Below, piece by piece: positions 44,950-53,839 of a stretch of 64,000 bases of DNA. Position numbers and translations under genes: made by a program. The notes below the pieces were generated by a model. The model had not been told where the DNA came from, ran no database searches, and was given only the letters and a program-made list of their open reading frames with translations. Source of the DNA: Methylacidiphilales bacterium (lineage in GTDB: Bacteria > Verrucomicrobiota > Verrucomicrobiia > Methylacidiphilales > UBA1321); the NCBI GenBank assembly GCA_026225555.1, contig JAMFSY010000074.1, positions 30,766-94,765 of the forward strand, read 5' to 3'. Each line of letters begins with the position of its first letter. The first letter of the stretch is position 1.

Positions 44950-46965
44950 ATCGGCGAAGGCTTCGAGATGGGTGCTTCCGATTTCCATTCTCTCGGCCCG
45001 CCAACGATGCACAGCGCAGGCGCGACGTTGAATGTCGGGCATCAACTCGGGATGTCGTCCTGCCCATTCATGGAACGTGTCCACATAGAGCTGGTTGATG
45101 TACTGGCCGATTTGGGCTTGGCGAAGCTGCTGCTTTTCAGGGTCGGACGATTCCCCGATCATCTTGGAAACCAAGGCAACGGCGGTCGCGATGTGGAGCT
45201 GATTGAGGGGCAATCCCTGCGTATCAAGATAGTTGATGGTCAACTGACCATCGGGATGAATGAGAATGGGCCTCTCACCCAGGCTCTCGGTGAACTTCTT
45301 ATAGGAGAGACCTTCCTCAATGATGACGTTGTAGTGATAGTAGAGCTGGGTCTGAGTAAGAAGGTCGTCCATGTGATAGGACTTCCCAGCGCCGGTCATC
45401 CCGATGAGCACTGAATGCTGCGGCGTTCCACCTACGAAGGTTTTAACTCCGACCAAATTTCCGTTAGTCCCGTCGTAGATCGCCTCGGCGTCCTTGAGAT
45501 GCGCCGTGAAAGTGGAAGAGAACGGCAGCATGTCGGCCAGGTACTGGTCCTCGGCATAAAGATTCCGATAGACGTAACTGCTGCCCGTCCATCCGGGCCA
45601 ACTGGCGTAGAAGAGTTTTCGCGCGGTGGTGGGAAGTGAGGTCTCGAAGACCTGCGCCCCGTTCATGTTGTTGACCGCATTGCGGACGGCGGCACTCTTG
45701 GATTGCAGGCCTGTTTCGGTCGGGTCCCAAACGCGGATCAAATATTGGACGTCGAACGGGTATGAGAAGCCTTGGGCCAGCGAATCAATCTTCCGCTCCT
45801 TCTTTTTGAGAGCGACGGCGATGGAATGTTTGCCATCTTCCCGGTAATCCCCGCGAAGCCGGTCCATCGCCTTTTCCTCTTTGGTGATCTCGTGTCGAAC
45901 CGGGATGGGCTCCAAGTTGATAGTTATTTGATAGTCAAGAAAAGGGAGACTCGTCAGCCTGTGAATCAAGCTTGGATAGGTTTTTTGAGGCCACCGTTTG
46001 AGGGCAAAAATGTTGTGGTAATAGTCCATTGCTTCGCGCGGACTACACCCCGTATATGCGGGAGGACGTTCTTTCGCTGCCTCGATGATCCGTTGAATGA
46101 CGGCATACGACTCATCGCATTCCTTCACCCAGGAATCACGCAGTTGGGCGGCAGTGAGGTTTTGCTTTGCTGCACGAGTTTTGCTGGTGATCGACTGCAA
46201 CCCGTCCTGACTCTTGAGTCCAAGTTCGGATGCCTTTTCAAGAATTTCCTCACGGCGCTTGCTGAACTTTTTGCGAAGTTCGGGGGGAAAACCCTTGATA
46301 TTGAACCCAATCTTGTCCGAGGGCTCGATTTCATAGCCGCCCTCCTTCATCCGTTGGGCAAGCTTGTTGTAGCTTACCTCTCTGAAATAGCCTTGATACC
46401 GATAGAAATTTGAAGGTTGAACCGCTTTCCAGCGGTTTTCGACGGAATCGTAGGCGACGTTCATGACGCACAAGTGGGTATGAAGCTGCGGGTCGAGCGC
46501 ACGGCTGGCATCATGCGTTACGATGGCCGCCACCATGTTGCCGGTTATCCGGTTTTCATCCTTTTTCCCGCCAGCTCGAACGCGCGTCTCTACCGTGGCC
46601 TCAATCTCTCGGACTGTGTCCTGCACCGCCTCCTGCCACCATCCTTCGATGCGCTTATCCCCACCAACCAGGCACGCGATGGAAACATCCTTGGGCACCG
46701 ACATATTGGCAAAAAAGCACACGCGCCGATTGACTTTCTCACGGACGGTCAATTTCTCTCCTGTAACCGGATGCTTCCCCGCACAGAGCCGGCTGAAATG
46801 TTCGGCCTGAACATCGCCGGCCAAGCCCAGGCGTGCAGCACCCTGCCCCACCCAAGTCATCTGATATTCGCCGCCTTGGGTCAAATAATCGCCCTTGGCC
46901 ATGTGGGCCTGAAAGTAATTGAGCGCCCCCTTCATGGAGTGACATGGCTGGTCGAATCGCACCAT
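44930..46965 (-). CDS. TrwC/MobF relaxase domain fused to truncated VirB4/TraC ATPase
   Basis: The frame runs to 44665 (766 residues), but similarity ends near 44935. Residues 1-335 are a MobF relaxase: N-terminal Tyr region ('MKGALNYFQAHMAKGDYL') and the metal-binding 'DPQLHTHLCVMN'. From about 340 the sequence is VirB4/TraC-like ('WPQKTYPSLIHRLTSLPFL') with Walker A 'GMTGAGKS', and it lacks the C-terminal Walker B part. Relaxase and VirB4 are normally separate genes, so the join near 45960 is probably a deletion or assembly junction, not a designed fusion. The operator copy 2 lies 38 bases upstream. Confidence 0.7.
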
Positions 46966-47002
46966 GACGCCACCCTCTCACTAACGAAGGGATCGAGTCC
47001 AA

Positions 47003-47030
47003 GACTACTTGGTAGTTCTTTGGACTACTC
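47003..47030. promoter_or_regulatory. Island operator, copy 2, upstream of the relaxase gene
   Basis: GACTACTTGGTAGT followed by TCTTTG and GACTACT. The palindrome and a spaced half site match copies 1, 3 and 4. It lies between the leftward relaxase gene and the rightward peptidase fragment, where a relaxosome or transfer regulator would bind. Confidence 0.65.
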
Positions 47031-47178
47031 GCGCAATGAACACACTTAATCCAAGCAACATTTCCTGCCGGGATATTCCTCGCTTATCACCATATTTTTG
47101 CAGGCCATTCTTCAAAGGGTGATTTGCCTGCGTTTCTGATGTTAAGCTCGAAGGGGACCAGTTATATTCCGCGGACTT

Positions 47179-47875
47179 ATGTCCAAGGCAGCCGTTCCCT
47201 TCGACCATCGAAAATTTCTCCGAACAGCCTTATGGAGAACCTTGCTCTTGCCAGTTCTTGTCTTGATCTTCTTTATCGCGGCTCCGAGTTGGTACAACAG
47301 CAAGCTCCACACAACATTCCGGGAACAAATTACGGCCAGCCCTCAACTCTCCGGGATGGAAAGGGCGAGGCGGATCGCATTTTTCGACAAGCTGGACTTC
47401 CAGAGCGTAGTTTTTGACCCTCCGGTTGGACTAGAACATCTGCGCGAAGGATTCGAGAAGGACGGAATCTGCGGTACATTTCAGAGATTATGGTGGGGCC
47501 TTATTTTTTCGATCATCCTCGTCGTGATGCTCGGTGCATCCATGCTTGCTATGCTAAGCCTGAACCTCGATGCGAAAAGATCGTTGCGTGCTCTCATCCG
47601 CAACTACCGTCTCGGTTGGAAGATCGCTATGGCGATGGCAATCACTAAATTGGTGCTGCTGATTCCCCTTTTGGCTTATGGTTGTTTTGAATTCACGGTG
47701 CTCCTCTCCGGAATGTTTCTTCCCAAACTACTTTTGCTGATTGTTGCCGGTGGCCTGTTTGGTCTCTGGACGAGTGCACGGGTTCTGCTGCAAAAAGTGC
47801 CATTAGAAGTGACCGAACCCATGTCGCGGGAAATCACACCGGACGAAGCTCCCGAATTGTGGGAAGCGGTTCGTG
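47179..47875 (+). pseudogene. M48-type peptidase, N-terminal membrane part only
   Basis: About 230 residues with four hydrophobic segments and 'VTEPMSREITPDEAPELWE', the linker that precedes the HExxH domain in M48-family membrane peptidases. The reading frame then runs into a GC-rich, non-coding stretch (47876-48027), so the catalytic domain is missing. The gene appears truncated. Confidence 0.65.
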
Positions 47876-48027
47876 GCCAGCCGCCGCGCTGCGCTTCGGC
47901 TCCCGCTGCGGCCTCCGGTTCCCTCCGGCCTCCGCGTCCGCCTACGCTTGCTTGCGCTGGCCACCACCCGACCGCCTTATCGGGGCCGAGCGGCCGCGCG
48001 GGCTGCTGCCCGCGCCGCCGACGTTAA
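47876..48027. other. GC-rich low-complexity junction sequence
   Basis: Very G+C-rich (CCGCCGCGC-like) sequence without coding features, joining the truncated peptidase gene to the methyltransferase fragment. A similar GC-rich stretch lies at 52164-52534. Confidence 0.45.
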
Positions 48028-48231
48028 CACGAAGTAGCGAGGCATACCCCACGCGAATGCGAGCGCCTTCAAGCCTTCCCCAACGACTGGACGCGATGGG
48101 GCGACAATGGCAAAGAGATCAGTGACAGTGCTCGCTATCGAATGCTCGGCAATGCTGTCACCGTGACCTGTGCAGAATGGCTAGGAAAGCGGATAGTCGG
48201 AGCTCACAAATTGCCTCTAACTGGAATATAG
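48028..48231 (+). pseudogene. Dcm-type cytosine methyltransferase, C-terminal fragment
   Basis: No start codon, but the frame is open from 48028 to the stop at 48229-48231 and reads 'RHTPRECERLQAFPNDWTRW', then 'ISDSARYRMLGNAVTVTCAE' and 'WLGKRIV'. This is the conserved end of C5-methyltransferases (motifs IX and X, with 'RYRMLGNAV'). About 65 residues only; the catalytic PC motif is absent. Remnant of a restriction-modification or solitary methylase. Confidence 0.85.
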
Positions 48232-48269
48232 TATTGCTTCCTGCTTTTGCATTCTCTAGACCTGCGGGC

Positions 48270-48668
48270 ATGTCACTCGCCAATCTCACCAGCGATCAAC
48301 TCACTCAATTAATCGAATTGATTAACCGCAAGGAAAAGGTTCTGGCCGAATTGGCCCGTATCGACGCCGAATTGCAATCCTTGGAATCCGGTTCTCCACT
48401 GCCCAAGAAACGCGGACGCAAGCCGGGGCGTCCGAGTGGTTCTGTTCCAGCAGTACAGCCCCCCAAGACCAGAAAGCGCGGGAAACGCTTGAAGAAAAGC
48501 CTTTTGAAAGCCTTAGAAGCTGCCGGAGCGGCGGGCATCACCGTGAAGGAGCTTTCCTCCAAATTGAATGTGAAGCCCGGCAACATTTTCAGTTGGTTCT
48601 ACACGACCGGCAAGAAGGTCAAGGGCATCAAGAAGGTTGGAGAAGCAAAGTATAGCTATTCGCCCTGA
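48270..48668 (+). CDS. Small DNA-binding protein with AT-hook-like and winged-helix parts
   Basis: 132 residues from the ATG at 48270. A helical N-terminus ('LTQLIELINRKEKVLAELA') is followed by an AT-hook-like 'KKRGRKPGRPSG', a basic linker and a C-terminal winged-helix-like part ('GITVKELSSKLNVKPGNIF') ending in 'GVAKYSY'-type residues. Probably a nucleoid or regulatory protein. A terminator hairpin follows at 48686. Confidence 0.65.
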   Translation: MSLANLTSDQLTQLIELINRKEKVLAELARIDAELQSLESGSPLPKKRGRKPGRPSGSVPAVQPPKTRKRGKRLKKSLLKALEAAGAAGITVKELSSKLNVKPGNIFSWFYTTGKKVKGIKKVGEAKYSYSP

Positions 48669-48685
48669 TACCTCGTTTAGCGATG

Positions 48686-48703
48686 CCTCTGATTTCTCAG
48701 AGG
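48686..48703 (+). terminator. Terminator hairpin
   Basis: CCTCTGA at 48686-48692 pairs with TCAGAGG at 48697-48703 (4-base loop), 18 bases after the AT-hook gene. No strong U tract follows. Confidence 0.5.
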
Positions 48704-48784
48704 AACCTACTACTTGCGTGAACTGTCCCTAACACCGTCACTACTCAGTAAGGAATCCGAGCCCATGCCTGATGCAATCGGGAT

Positions 48785-49471
48785 GTGGCGAAGGTCTATC
48801 ACGTAGGTCTCTCGGGCGGAAAAGACAGCACCGCTCTTTGGGGATGGGTTCTCAACGAGTCGGGCTACGATCCTCACTATATCCGAGGAAGTTTCGCCGA
48901 TACCCAAAACGAATATCCCGAGGTCTACGAGCAAATCGCTCGACTCAACCAATACGGCATCGAGCGCGGGGCACCACCAATCCGCACCCTGCGTAGTATC
49001 GGATTTCTTGCGTTAGCCAGGTATAAAAAGCGATTCCCCAGCGCTAGAGCACGCTTCTGTACCGAATGGCTCAAGATGATTCCGTGCCGAAAGTATGTCG
49101 AGGAGTTATGGCTCGACGGCCACGATGTCATCGCTCTTTCAGGCGTCCGTGCCGCCGAGTCTGACGAACGTGCTTCGTTACCTGAGATCGGCCTTGATCC
49201 TTACCTCCAGATTGGAATTCACCGACCGCTTCTTCATTGGACGATTCAGCAAATATGGGGGGCGCATAAAAGATACGGCCTTCCCGTCAATCCCCTCTAT
49301 TTTCAGGGACGTAAGCGTGTGGGTTGTCGGCTTTGTTGCATGTCCAACAAACGCGACATCCGCACAACGGCCCTGCGAAGGCCGGAGGTCATCGCCGAAT
49401 ACCGCGAGTGGGAGAATGAGTTGTGTACGTCTTCGCCCAGGAGTTTGACAACGTCACCGCGTAACCTTTAA
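48785..49471 (+). CDS. PP-loop (PAPS reductase-like) enzyme
   Basis: 228 residues from a GTG start. The adenylation PP-loop 'LSGGKDSTALWGWVLN' is followed by 'ADTQNEYPEVYEQI', 'RFCTEWLKMIPCRKYVEEL' and a Cys cluster 'RVGCRLCCMSNKRD', as in phosphoadenosine phosphosulfate reductase-type and DndC-like proteins. The C-terminus ('TSSPRSLTTSPRNL') appears cut or shifted, and another frame continues for a few codons. On mobile islands such enzymes often serve DNA modification or phage-related functions; that is not shown here. Confidence 0.75.
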   Translation: MAKVYHVGLSGGKDSTALWGWVLNESGYDPHYIRGSFADTQNEYPEVYEQIARLNQYGIERGAPPIRTLRSIGFLALARYKKRFPSARARFCTEWLKMIPCRKYVEELWLDGHDVIALSGVRAAESDERASLPEIGLDPYLQIGIHRPLLHWTIQQIWGAHKRYGLPVNPLYFQGRKRVGCRLCCMSNKRDIRTTALRRPEVIAEYREWENELCTSSPRSLTTSPRNL

Positions 49472-49518
49472 CCCCGTAGAATCGCCAGTTTGAATACCGG
49501 CACCATCAATTCACGCTT

Positions 49519-49938
49519 ATGTCCAAAGAAAAAATTCAACAGACGCCACCACCGCTCAAGAGCACAAGTCTCGATGACATCGAGATGAGCTTTCGCATCA
49601 ACCCGAGAATCGAGGCGAAAATCGACAAATTTTTGGCCGAGAATCCGAAGGAGGCGGCCTACATAACGAAGCTGGTCAAAGAGCATCCTGACAGGGCGAT
49701 TCGGACTTTGGCCAAACAGTCCATGTTCCGTCAGGAGAACGTGGCCCTCAAAAACACGCTGCAGATGAAGGAGGCCGAGGATTTCGTTGCCCAGTATCCC
49801 GGCCTAAAAGAGAAAATCTCCGAAGGCATTGAGACTAAAAATCCCATCTGGGCCGGTGCAGCATTTATCCGGCGGGCGCTGGGGCTTCAGCGCAGCGTGG
49901 AAGGTCCCCGCATCGGCGGCGTGCGCACTTCGATCTGA
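49519..49938 (+). CDS. Hypothetical protein, paralogue pair member 1
   Basis: 139 residues. The central part 'NPRIEAKIDKFLAENPKEA' and 'VKEHPDRAIRTLAKQSMF' recurs in the following gene. Helical and soluble, no motif recognised. It and its neighbour lie between the PP-loop gene and a small minus-strand gene. Confidence 0.6.
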   Translation: MSKEKIQQTPPPLKSTSLDDIEMSFRINPRIEAKIDKFLAENPKEAAYITKLVKEHPDRAIRTLAKQSMFRQENVALKNTLQMKEAEDFVAQYPGLKEKISEGIETKNPIWAGAAFIRRALGLQRSVEGPRIGGVRTSI

Positions 49939-49948
49939 CAGCCAGAAA

Positions 49949-49974
49949 GGGAGGTTCCAACCGGGGAACCTCCC
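49949..49974 (+). promoter_or_regulatory. Hairpin in front of paralogue 2
   Basis: GGGAGGTTCC (49949-49958) pairs perfectly with GGAACCTCCC (49965-49974) with a 6-base loop, ending six bases before the ATG at 49981. It can hide the GAGG ribosome binding region, or act as a terminator of the first gene. Confidence 0.6.
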
Positions 49975-49980
49975 GAGGAA

Positions 49981-50379
49981 ATGTTCGCTGGCTCAAACTC
50001 CATGAAAATCCCGGCTAAATTCCAGCTTCATCCAAAGGTCGAGGCGAATCTCTCGCGCTATATGCAGGAGCATCCGACCGAGACCGGCCACTATCGTCGC
50101 ATGGTGCGGGAAAAACCTGAAGATGCGGTCAAGACGATCATGTGCCGCAAAATGGTCCAACAGGACGAACTCCGCAAACTTGCCGGACGCCTCCAGGCGC
50201 TCGTGAAAGAATGGATCTCCCAAACACCAGGTTTGCATGAGCAGATCATGACAAAGATCAAGAATGTGACTCCGCTCAATACCGGCATCGCCTACGTCGA
50301 CGAGGCGCTTCGGGCGAAGACATCGCACGTACTCAAGTTGCCGCCCACTCCCACGAGCACAAAGCTATCCATCACCTGA
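49981..50379 (+). CDS. Hypothetical protein, paralogue pair member 2
   Basis: 132 residues. 'HPKVEANLSRYMQEHPTET' and 'REKPEDAVKTIMCRKMV' match the equivalent part of the gene at 49519. A Met at 50002 is an alternative start. Unknown function; the tandem pair may form a heteromer. Confidence 0.6.
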   Translation: MFAGSNSMKIPAKFQLHPKVEANLSRYMQEHPTETGHYRRMVREKPEDAVKTIMCRKMVQQDELRKLAGRLQALVKEWISQTPGLHEQIMTKIKNVTPLNTGIAYVDEALRAKTSHVLKLPPTPTSTKLSIT

Positions 50380-50437
50380 TTTTTATCAGGGCATCCGTCG
50401 ACAAGGGGCCGCCGTTGGTCCTCTCGGCACGGTTTAC

Positions 50438-50653
50438 CTAGTCTGAGGAACCGTATTTCCTACGGAGTTCGTCACGCACACGCTTGATGAGGCAGTCGTC
50501 ACTTTCATTCCGGGGATTGTCAACCATCTCCATAAATAGGTGTAACACGTGCTGAAGCGTGTCTTCGTCGCTGCTACCCGACCGGAGCGCCATCTCGTGA
50601 ATCTTGGCGGCAACCTCGTCCGGAAGCTCTGAGGAAGGGAATTCGCTGGGCAT
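50438..50653 (-). CDS. Small hypothetical acidic protein
   Basis: 71 residues from the ATG at 50653, which has a good AAGGAGG upstream; the longer frame to 50764 is less likely. Ser/Glu/Asp-rich, helical, C-terminus with 'DDCLIKRVRDELRRKYG'. It diverges from the XRE gene at 50825. Function unknown. Confidence 0.6.
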   Translation of the reverse strand: MPSEFPSSELPDEVAAKIHEMALRSGSSDEDTLQHVLHLFMEMVDNPRNESDDCLIKRVRDELRRKYGSSD

Positions 50654-50824
50654 GATGGGGAGCCTCCTTGAATTTAAGCTTAATTTGGTCATATCTCTGC
50701 CGACTAGCACGCTCATTTTGTGCCAGCCTGAATAGGATTCGTCACTTAATAAACCTATCGGCAATCAATTTGTTCTCCAAGAAAAAGCGATCTGAAGATC
50801 GCTTTCAATCATCCGCCGCGCGGC

Positions 50825-51058
50825 ATGATTTTGGGGGTGAAGCGGACACCCCCCATTATTTTCGGCCAAAATGTCTGCCGCCTCCGAACCGCTTTAAAGC
50901 TTACCCAAGAATCGCTGGCCGAGAAGGCTAACCTGAGTCGCCGCTTTCTCCAGTCCATCGAGGCTGGAACCAAGAGTCCGACTATCAATACCATTGTTCA
51001 GTTGAAAAAAGCTTTAGGTTGCTCGTGGAACGAGTTGTTTTCCGATACCGACGACTGA
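50825..51058 (+). CDS. XRE-family regulator of the island
   Basis: 77 residues: 'FGQNVCRLRTALKLTQESLA' and 'KANLSRRFLQSIEAGTKSP', a Cro/C1-type HTH domain. A start later than 50825 is possible. Stand-alone regulators of this kind often control transfer of integrative elements, so it is a candidate to bind the ACTAC-GTAGT operators, although a palindrome of that form may equally suit an RHH protein. Confidence 0.75.
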   Translation: MILGVKRTPPIIFGQNVCRLRTALKLTQESLAEKANLSRRFLQSIEAGTKSPTINTIVQLKKALGCSWNELFSDTDD

Positions 51059-51101
51059 CTTTGCCGCCCATGTTTCCCTGCCGCCAGGAGTAGTTTGCTC
51101 G

Positions 51102-51368
51102 TTACGCTCCCCACCATCGCGTGAGGCTTTGAGGCGAGATCGTCGGAATTCCAGCCTGCGAGGGGCTAGCTTCGTGCTGCTTGGCAGCTCTAAGCAGAAC
51201 CACGAGACGAGGAAGCGTGTTGCTGGGATCATCAGCAAGGTCAAACGTCCCTATCACGGATTCGACGATGATTTGATTTTCTGAATATCCGATCTGGCTG
51301 GCGCGAGCTTTCAGACGGGCGCTAACCTCGGACTCCATCTTCACGGACTTGGGTATTAGCGGCAACAT
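51102..51368 (-). CDS. Ribbon-helix-helix-like small protein
   Basis: 88 residues, 'SVKMESEVSARLKARASQIG' then 'YSENQIIVESVIGTFD', resembling the strand-helix-helix of RHH proteins (CopG/Arc type). The gene starts 38 bases from operator copy 3, so it may repress itself. No other domain is visible. Confidence 0.6.
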   Translation of the reverse strand: MLPLIPKSVKMESEVSARLKARASQIGYSENQIIVESVIGTFDLADDPSNTLPRLVVLLRAAKQHEASPSQAGIPTISPQSLTRWWGA

Positions 51369-51406
51369 ATAAGAGTATTAACACAATTATCGCCATTTTG
51401 TTACAT

Positions 51407-51430
51407 ACTACTAAGTAGTCTTTAGTAGTC
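51407..51430 (+). promoter_or_regulatory. Island operator, copy 3
   Basis: ACTACTAAGTAGTC followed by TTTAGTAGTC: the palindrome plus an extra half site. It lies in the 124-base gap between the divergent RHH gene (51102-51368) and the gene at 51493. Confidence 0.7.
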
Positions 51431-51492
51431 ATAGATTCAAAGGGCAGGAATTGGGTATGGATGAGGGCTGACGAATCTCATCCCTCCAACCC

Positions 51493-51876
51493 GTGAATCC
51501 TGACCGCAAAGAATATCTCAACCTTCGATCCAAGCCTGGCCGGGTCACCGCAGAAGAGGCGGGCTGGCATCTGGGCTTCAATTCGCACGACGTGCCAATC
51601 TTGATCGGCGCGGGCTTGCTGGTGCCTTTGGGCAAGCCAGCAGAAAATGGCGTCAAGTTCTTCTTGTCGCGTGAGTTAGACGAGCTGAATCAGAATCGTG
51701 CTTGGTTTGAGAAAGCATGTGACACAGTGGTCAAATATTGGAGGGATCGCAACCAGCAGCGGCCCACCGTCACCGCGAAGCGCCGCTGGCCTCATCGCTT
51801 TACCAGCAACCCCAATCGGGCAGCCAAACCCCTTCGAGCCCGCGCCGTGCGTCCCCACCCCCCCAAGAAACCATGA
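51493..51876 (+). CDS. Small hypothetical protein
   Basis: 127 residues from a GTG start, with 'RVTAEEAGWHLGFNSHDVP' (possible HTH-like) in the N-terminal half and a basic Pro-rich tail. Its stop overlaps the next gene's ATG (ATGA). Operator copy 3 lies 62 bases upstream of the start. Function unknown. Confidence 0.55.
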   Translation: MNPDRKEYLNLRSKPGRVTAEEAGWHLGFNSHDVPILIGAGLLVPLGKPAENGVKFFLSRELDELNQNRAWFEKACDTVVKYWRDRNQQRPTVTAKRRWPHRFTSNPNRAAKPLRARAVRPHPPKKP

Positions 51877-52163
51877 AACCGACTCCCACCGACTATATTC
51901 TCGCTTTGGCTCGTTCCTTTCCCTGCCTGAGACCGAAAATTAATTTCTGGAAGGGCGAGTTCGATGCGAATGTTTTTCACGGCATGATCGGCGGCTGGTC
52001 GAGTAGTGAACGTCATGCCGCCTTCTTCATTCTTTCTGTCTGGAATCCCCATTATGCTCGTCAGCGGCGTTGGACGTTCGATCTCGTCGAGGCGGTTTCG
52101 TCTCTGGATTCTGTCAACCGCGCCCCTATTCTTGCGTGGATTCAGCAGCCTTATTATCCGTAA
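51873..52163 (+). CDS. Small hypothetical protein
   Basis: 96 residues beginning at the ATGA overlap with the preceding gene. Aromatic-rich ('FPCLRPKINFWKGEFDANVF', 'NPHYARQRRWTFD'). Function unknown; cotranscribed with 51493-51876. Confidence 0.6.
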   Translation: MKPTPTDYILALARSFPCLRPKINFWKGEFDANVFHGMIGGWSSSERHAAFFILSVWNPHYARQRRWTFDLVEAVSSLDSVNRAPILAWIQQPYYP

Positions 52164-52534
52164 GGTCTCTCTCGTGGTGGCGGTCTTCGTTCTCTGTTCG
52201 CGAATGGCGAATGACCATCGGGCTTCTGGTTGCTCCCCGCGCTCCTTCCTCTCTCTGCTTTTTTTCTTTTGGGTTTAATTTTTTCCGCCTTGCCTTCCCG
52301 GACACCTTTCGCAAGCAGCGAGAGCCTTTTTGCTTCGGCGACTGCACCCCGCAGCCAGGGCCGCGCCAGCTTGCGCCGCGCACGCTGGCACGCCCCCGGC
52401 TTGCCCCGAATTAAAGTGTGGCGGCTTGACTCGCACCCCCAAATTCTTTTGGGGGGGTGCTCGTCTGCGCCGCTTTTTGGTTGAAGGGTTGGAAGAGGAG
52501 GCGAAGGCAGCGCCGCCCTGCACCCCGGCGTCCG
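52164..52534. other. GC-rich, non-coding stretch
   Basis: About 370 bases of strongly G+C-rich, C- and G-run sequence (for example CGCACCCCC) without a convincing reading frame. It resembles the GC-rich joining sequence at 47876-48027. Confidence 0.5.
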
Positions 52535-53017
52535 CTACGCTCCCGCCCCCGGCTTTTTCGGCTTTCCGCCCTTCTCCTCTTTGCCCTCGTCTTTCCCCGT
52601 GGCCGGAGGACCACCCGCAGATCCTTCCGCGGCCTTCGCCCGCTCGGCAGCGCACTCATCCGCGACTTCCTTGACCATCCGCAATGCTATCAGTGCTTTG
52701 GTGAACCCGACGTGAACAATGCTTTGGATGATCACCTCAACGATTTCTTCCTTTGTGCTGCCAGCTCGGCAAGCGGCCTGGATACGAAGGCGCAAATGCT
52801 CCTTGCTGTCTCCTAATCCGATGAGCGTCGCGATGGCAATCAGCTCCTTGAATTTCGGTTCGAGAACGTCTCGTGCGTGAATTTTCCCCCACGCAAATTC
52901 GACAAGATATTCTGCGAAATCAGGCGAGATTTTCTTCAACTCCTCAACGAAGGCCGGTCCTGAAACGGGGTCGATCTTGGCGATTTCTTCCATGCCTTTC
53001 AAATACGACTCGGGCAT
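52535..53017 (-). CDS. Carboxymuconolactone decarboxylase family protein
   Basis: 160 residues. 'LEPKFKELIAIATLIGLGD' and 'HLRLRIQAACRAGSTKEEI' match the CMD/AhpD fold, which includes alkylhydroperoxidase-like antioxidant proteins. The usual CxxC-x(3)-H redox motif is not present ('IQAACRAGSTKEEI' has only one Cys). A Lys/Gly/Pro-rich tail (about 130-160) follows. Confidence 0.75.
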   Translation of the reverse strand: MPESYLKGMEEIAKIDPVSGPAFVEELKKISPDFAEYLVEFAWGKIHARDVLEPKFKELIAIATLIGLGDSKEHLRLRIQAACRAGSTKEEIVEVIIQSIVHVGFTKALIALRMVKEVADECAAERAKAAEGSAGGPPATGKDEGKEEKGGKPKKPGAGA

Positions 53018-53232
53018 ACATTCTCCTTGCGGTTGGCGAATACGATTCGCCTTTTTGCAGTTTCAATTAAGACGCTAAAGCTCCTCTAATCTGCCAGCTC
53101 GGGAGGTTACGTTTCGGTTACAAATTGCGAGACGGGTGGAACACGCGTTTCTGGTCGACTCATAGCCGAGCAGGACAGAGGGGCGAGCTGATCTAAACGG
53201 CCAGTTCTTGCTCACCCGCTAGATCACTGGAT

Positions 53233-53257
53233 GACTACGAAGTAGTCCTAAGTAGTC
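53233..53257 (+). promoter_or_regulatory. Island operator, copy 4
   Basis: GACTACGAAGTAGTCCTA followed by AGTAGTC, upstream of the gene at 53326-53748. Same palindrome plus half site as copies 1-3. Confidence 0.7.
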
Positions 53258-53325
53258 ATGGAATCTTGCCGCCGAAAACGGTCTATTGGCAGCCGTCGCA
53301 ACAAACCTTCAACCCATTTCATCCT

Positions 53326-53748
53326 ATGTTTCTCCTCCTCGACTTCCCCAAAGACCAATATGCCGAGTTCCCTGCCGAGTACCACGACAAGGAATACGTG
53401 TTCGTCATAGACCGGGAGGGCGTGGGTGTTTGCATATGTGAAACCGACAGGATGGATGCCGTTCAAAAGGAAGATCCCGCAATGGTCGTCAAAGCGATAG
53501 TGGGCGATTCAAAAGCCGCCATTCGATTGTTTGACATCGAGGAGGAATTTCTCGCCGAAGTTCAATTACCGAAATCGCTGGCAGATTTAATCTGGATCGG
53601 ATGGGACGAACTTCTCGCCCATCCAGATGACGACGAAAGGGGCCGGATCACGCCAGAAACCGAGGCAAGAGAAGTGCAACTCGATACCGCACTTGCCCCC
53701 TACATTGAAAGTGCGTTCCCCGAATGCGACCAGGAGGCGATTTCATAG
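53326..53748 (+). CDS. Hypothetical protein
   Basis: 140 residues from the ATG at 53326 (an open frame extends to 53266). Acidic, with 'EYVFVIDREGVGVCICE' and 'LADLIWIGWDELLAHPDD'. No motif recognised. Preceded by operator copy 4. Confidence 0.5.
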   Translation: MFLLLDFPKDQYAEFPAEYHDKEYVFVIDREGVGVCICETDRMDAVQKEDPAMVVKAIVGDSKAAIRLFDIEEEFLAEVQLPKSLADLIWIGWDELLAHPDDDERGRITPETEAREVQLDTALAPYIESAFPECDQEAIS

Positions 53749-53774
53749 CGATAGAGAATGCGCTATTTCTATAT

Positions 53775-53800
53775 ATGTGATTTAGTAGTTATAATCACAT
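53775..53800. promoter_or_regulatory. Palindromic site ATGTGATT/AATCACAT
   Basis: ATGTGATT (53775-53782) pairs with AATCACAT (53793-53800) around a 10-base spacer holding TAGTAGTT, which contains part of the ACTAC/GTAGT motif. It lies 39 bases upstream of the RHH-type gene at 53840 and is probably its operator. Confidence 0.55.
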
Positions 53801-53839
53801 TTCGCTTGTAGAATCTCACTGGTTCGCTACACTTCATTT

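Noticed and set aside
44930..46965. Relaxase-VirB4 as a novel functional fusion
   Set aside because: The VirB4 part is truncated before Walker B and neighbouring genes are also cut, so a deletion or assembly join is more likely.
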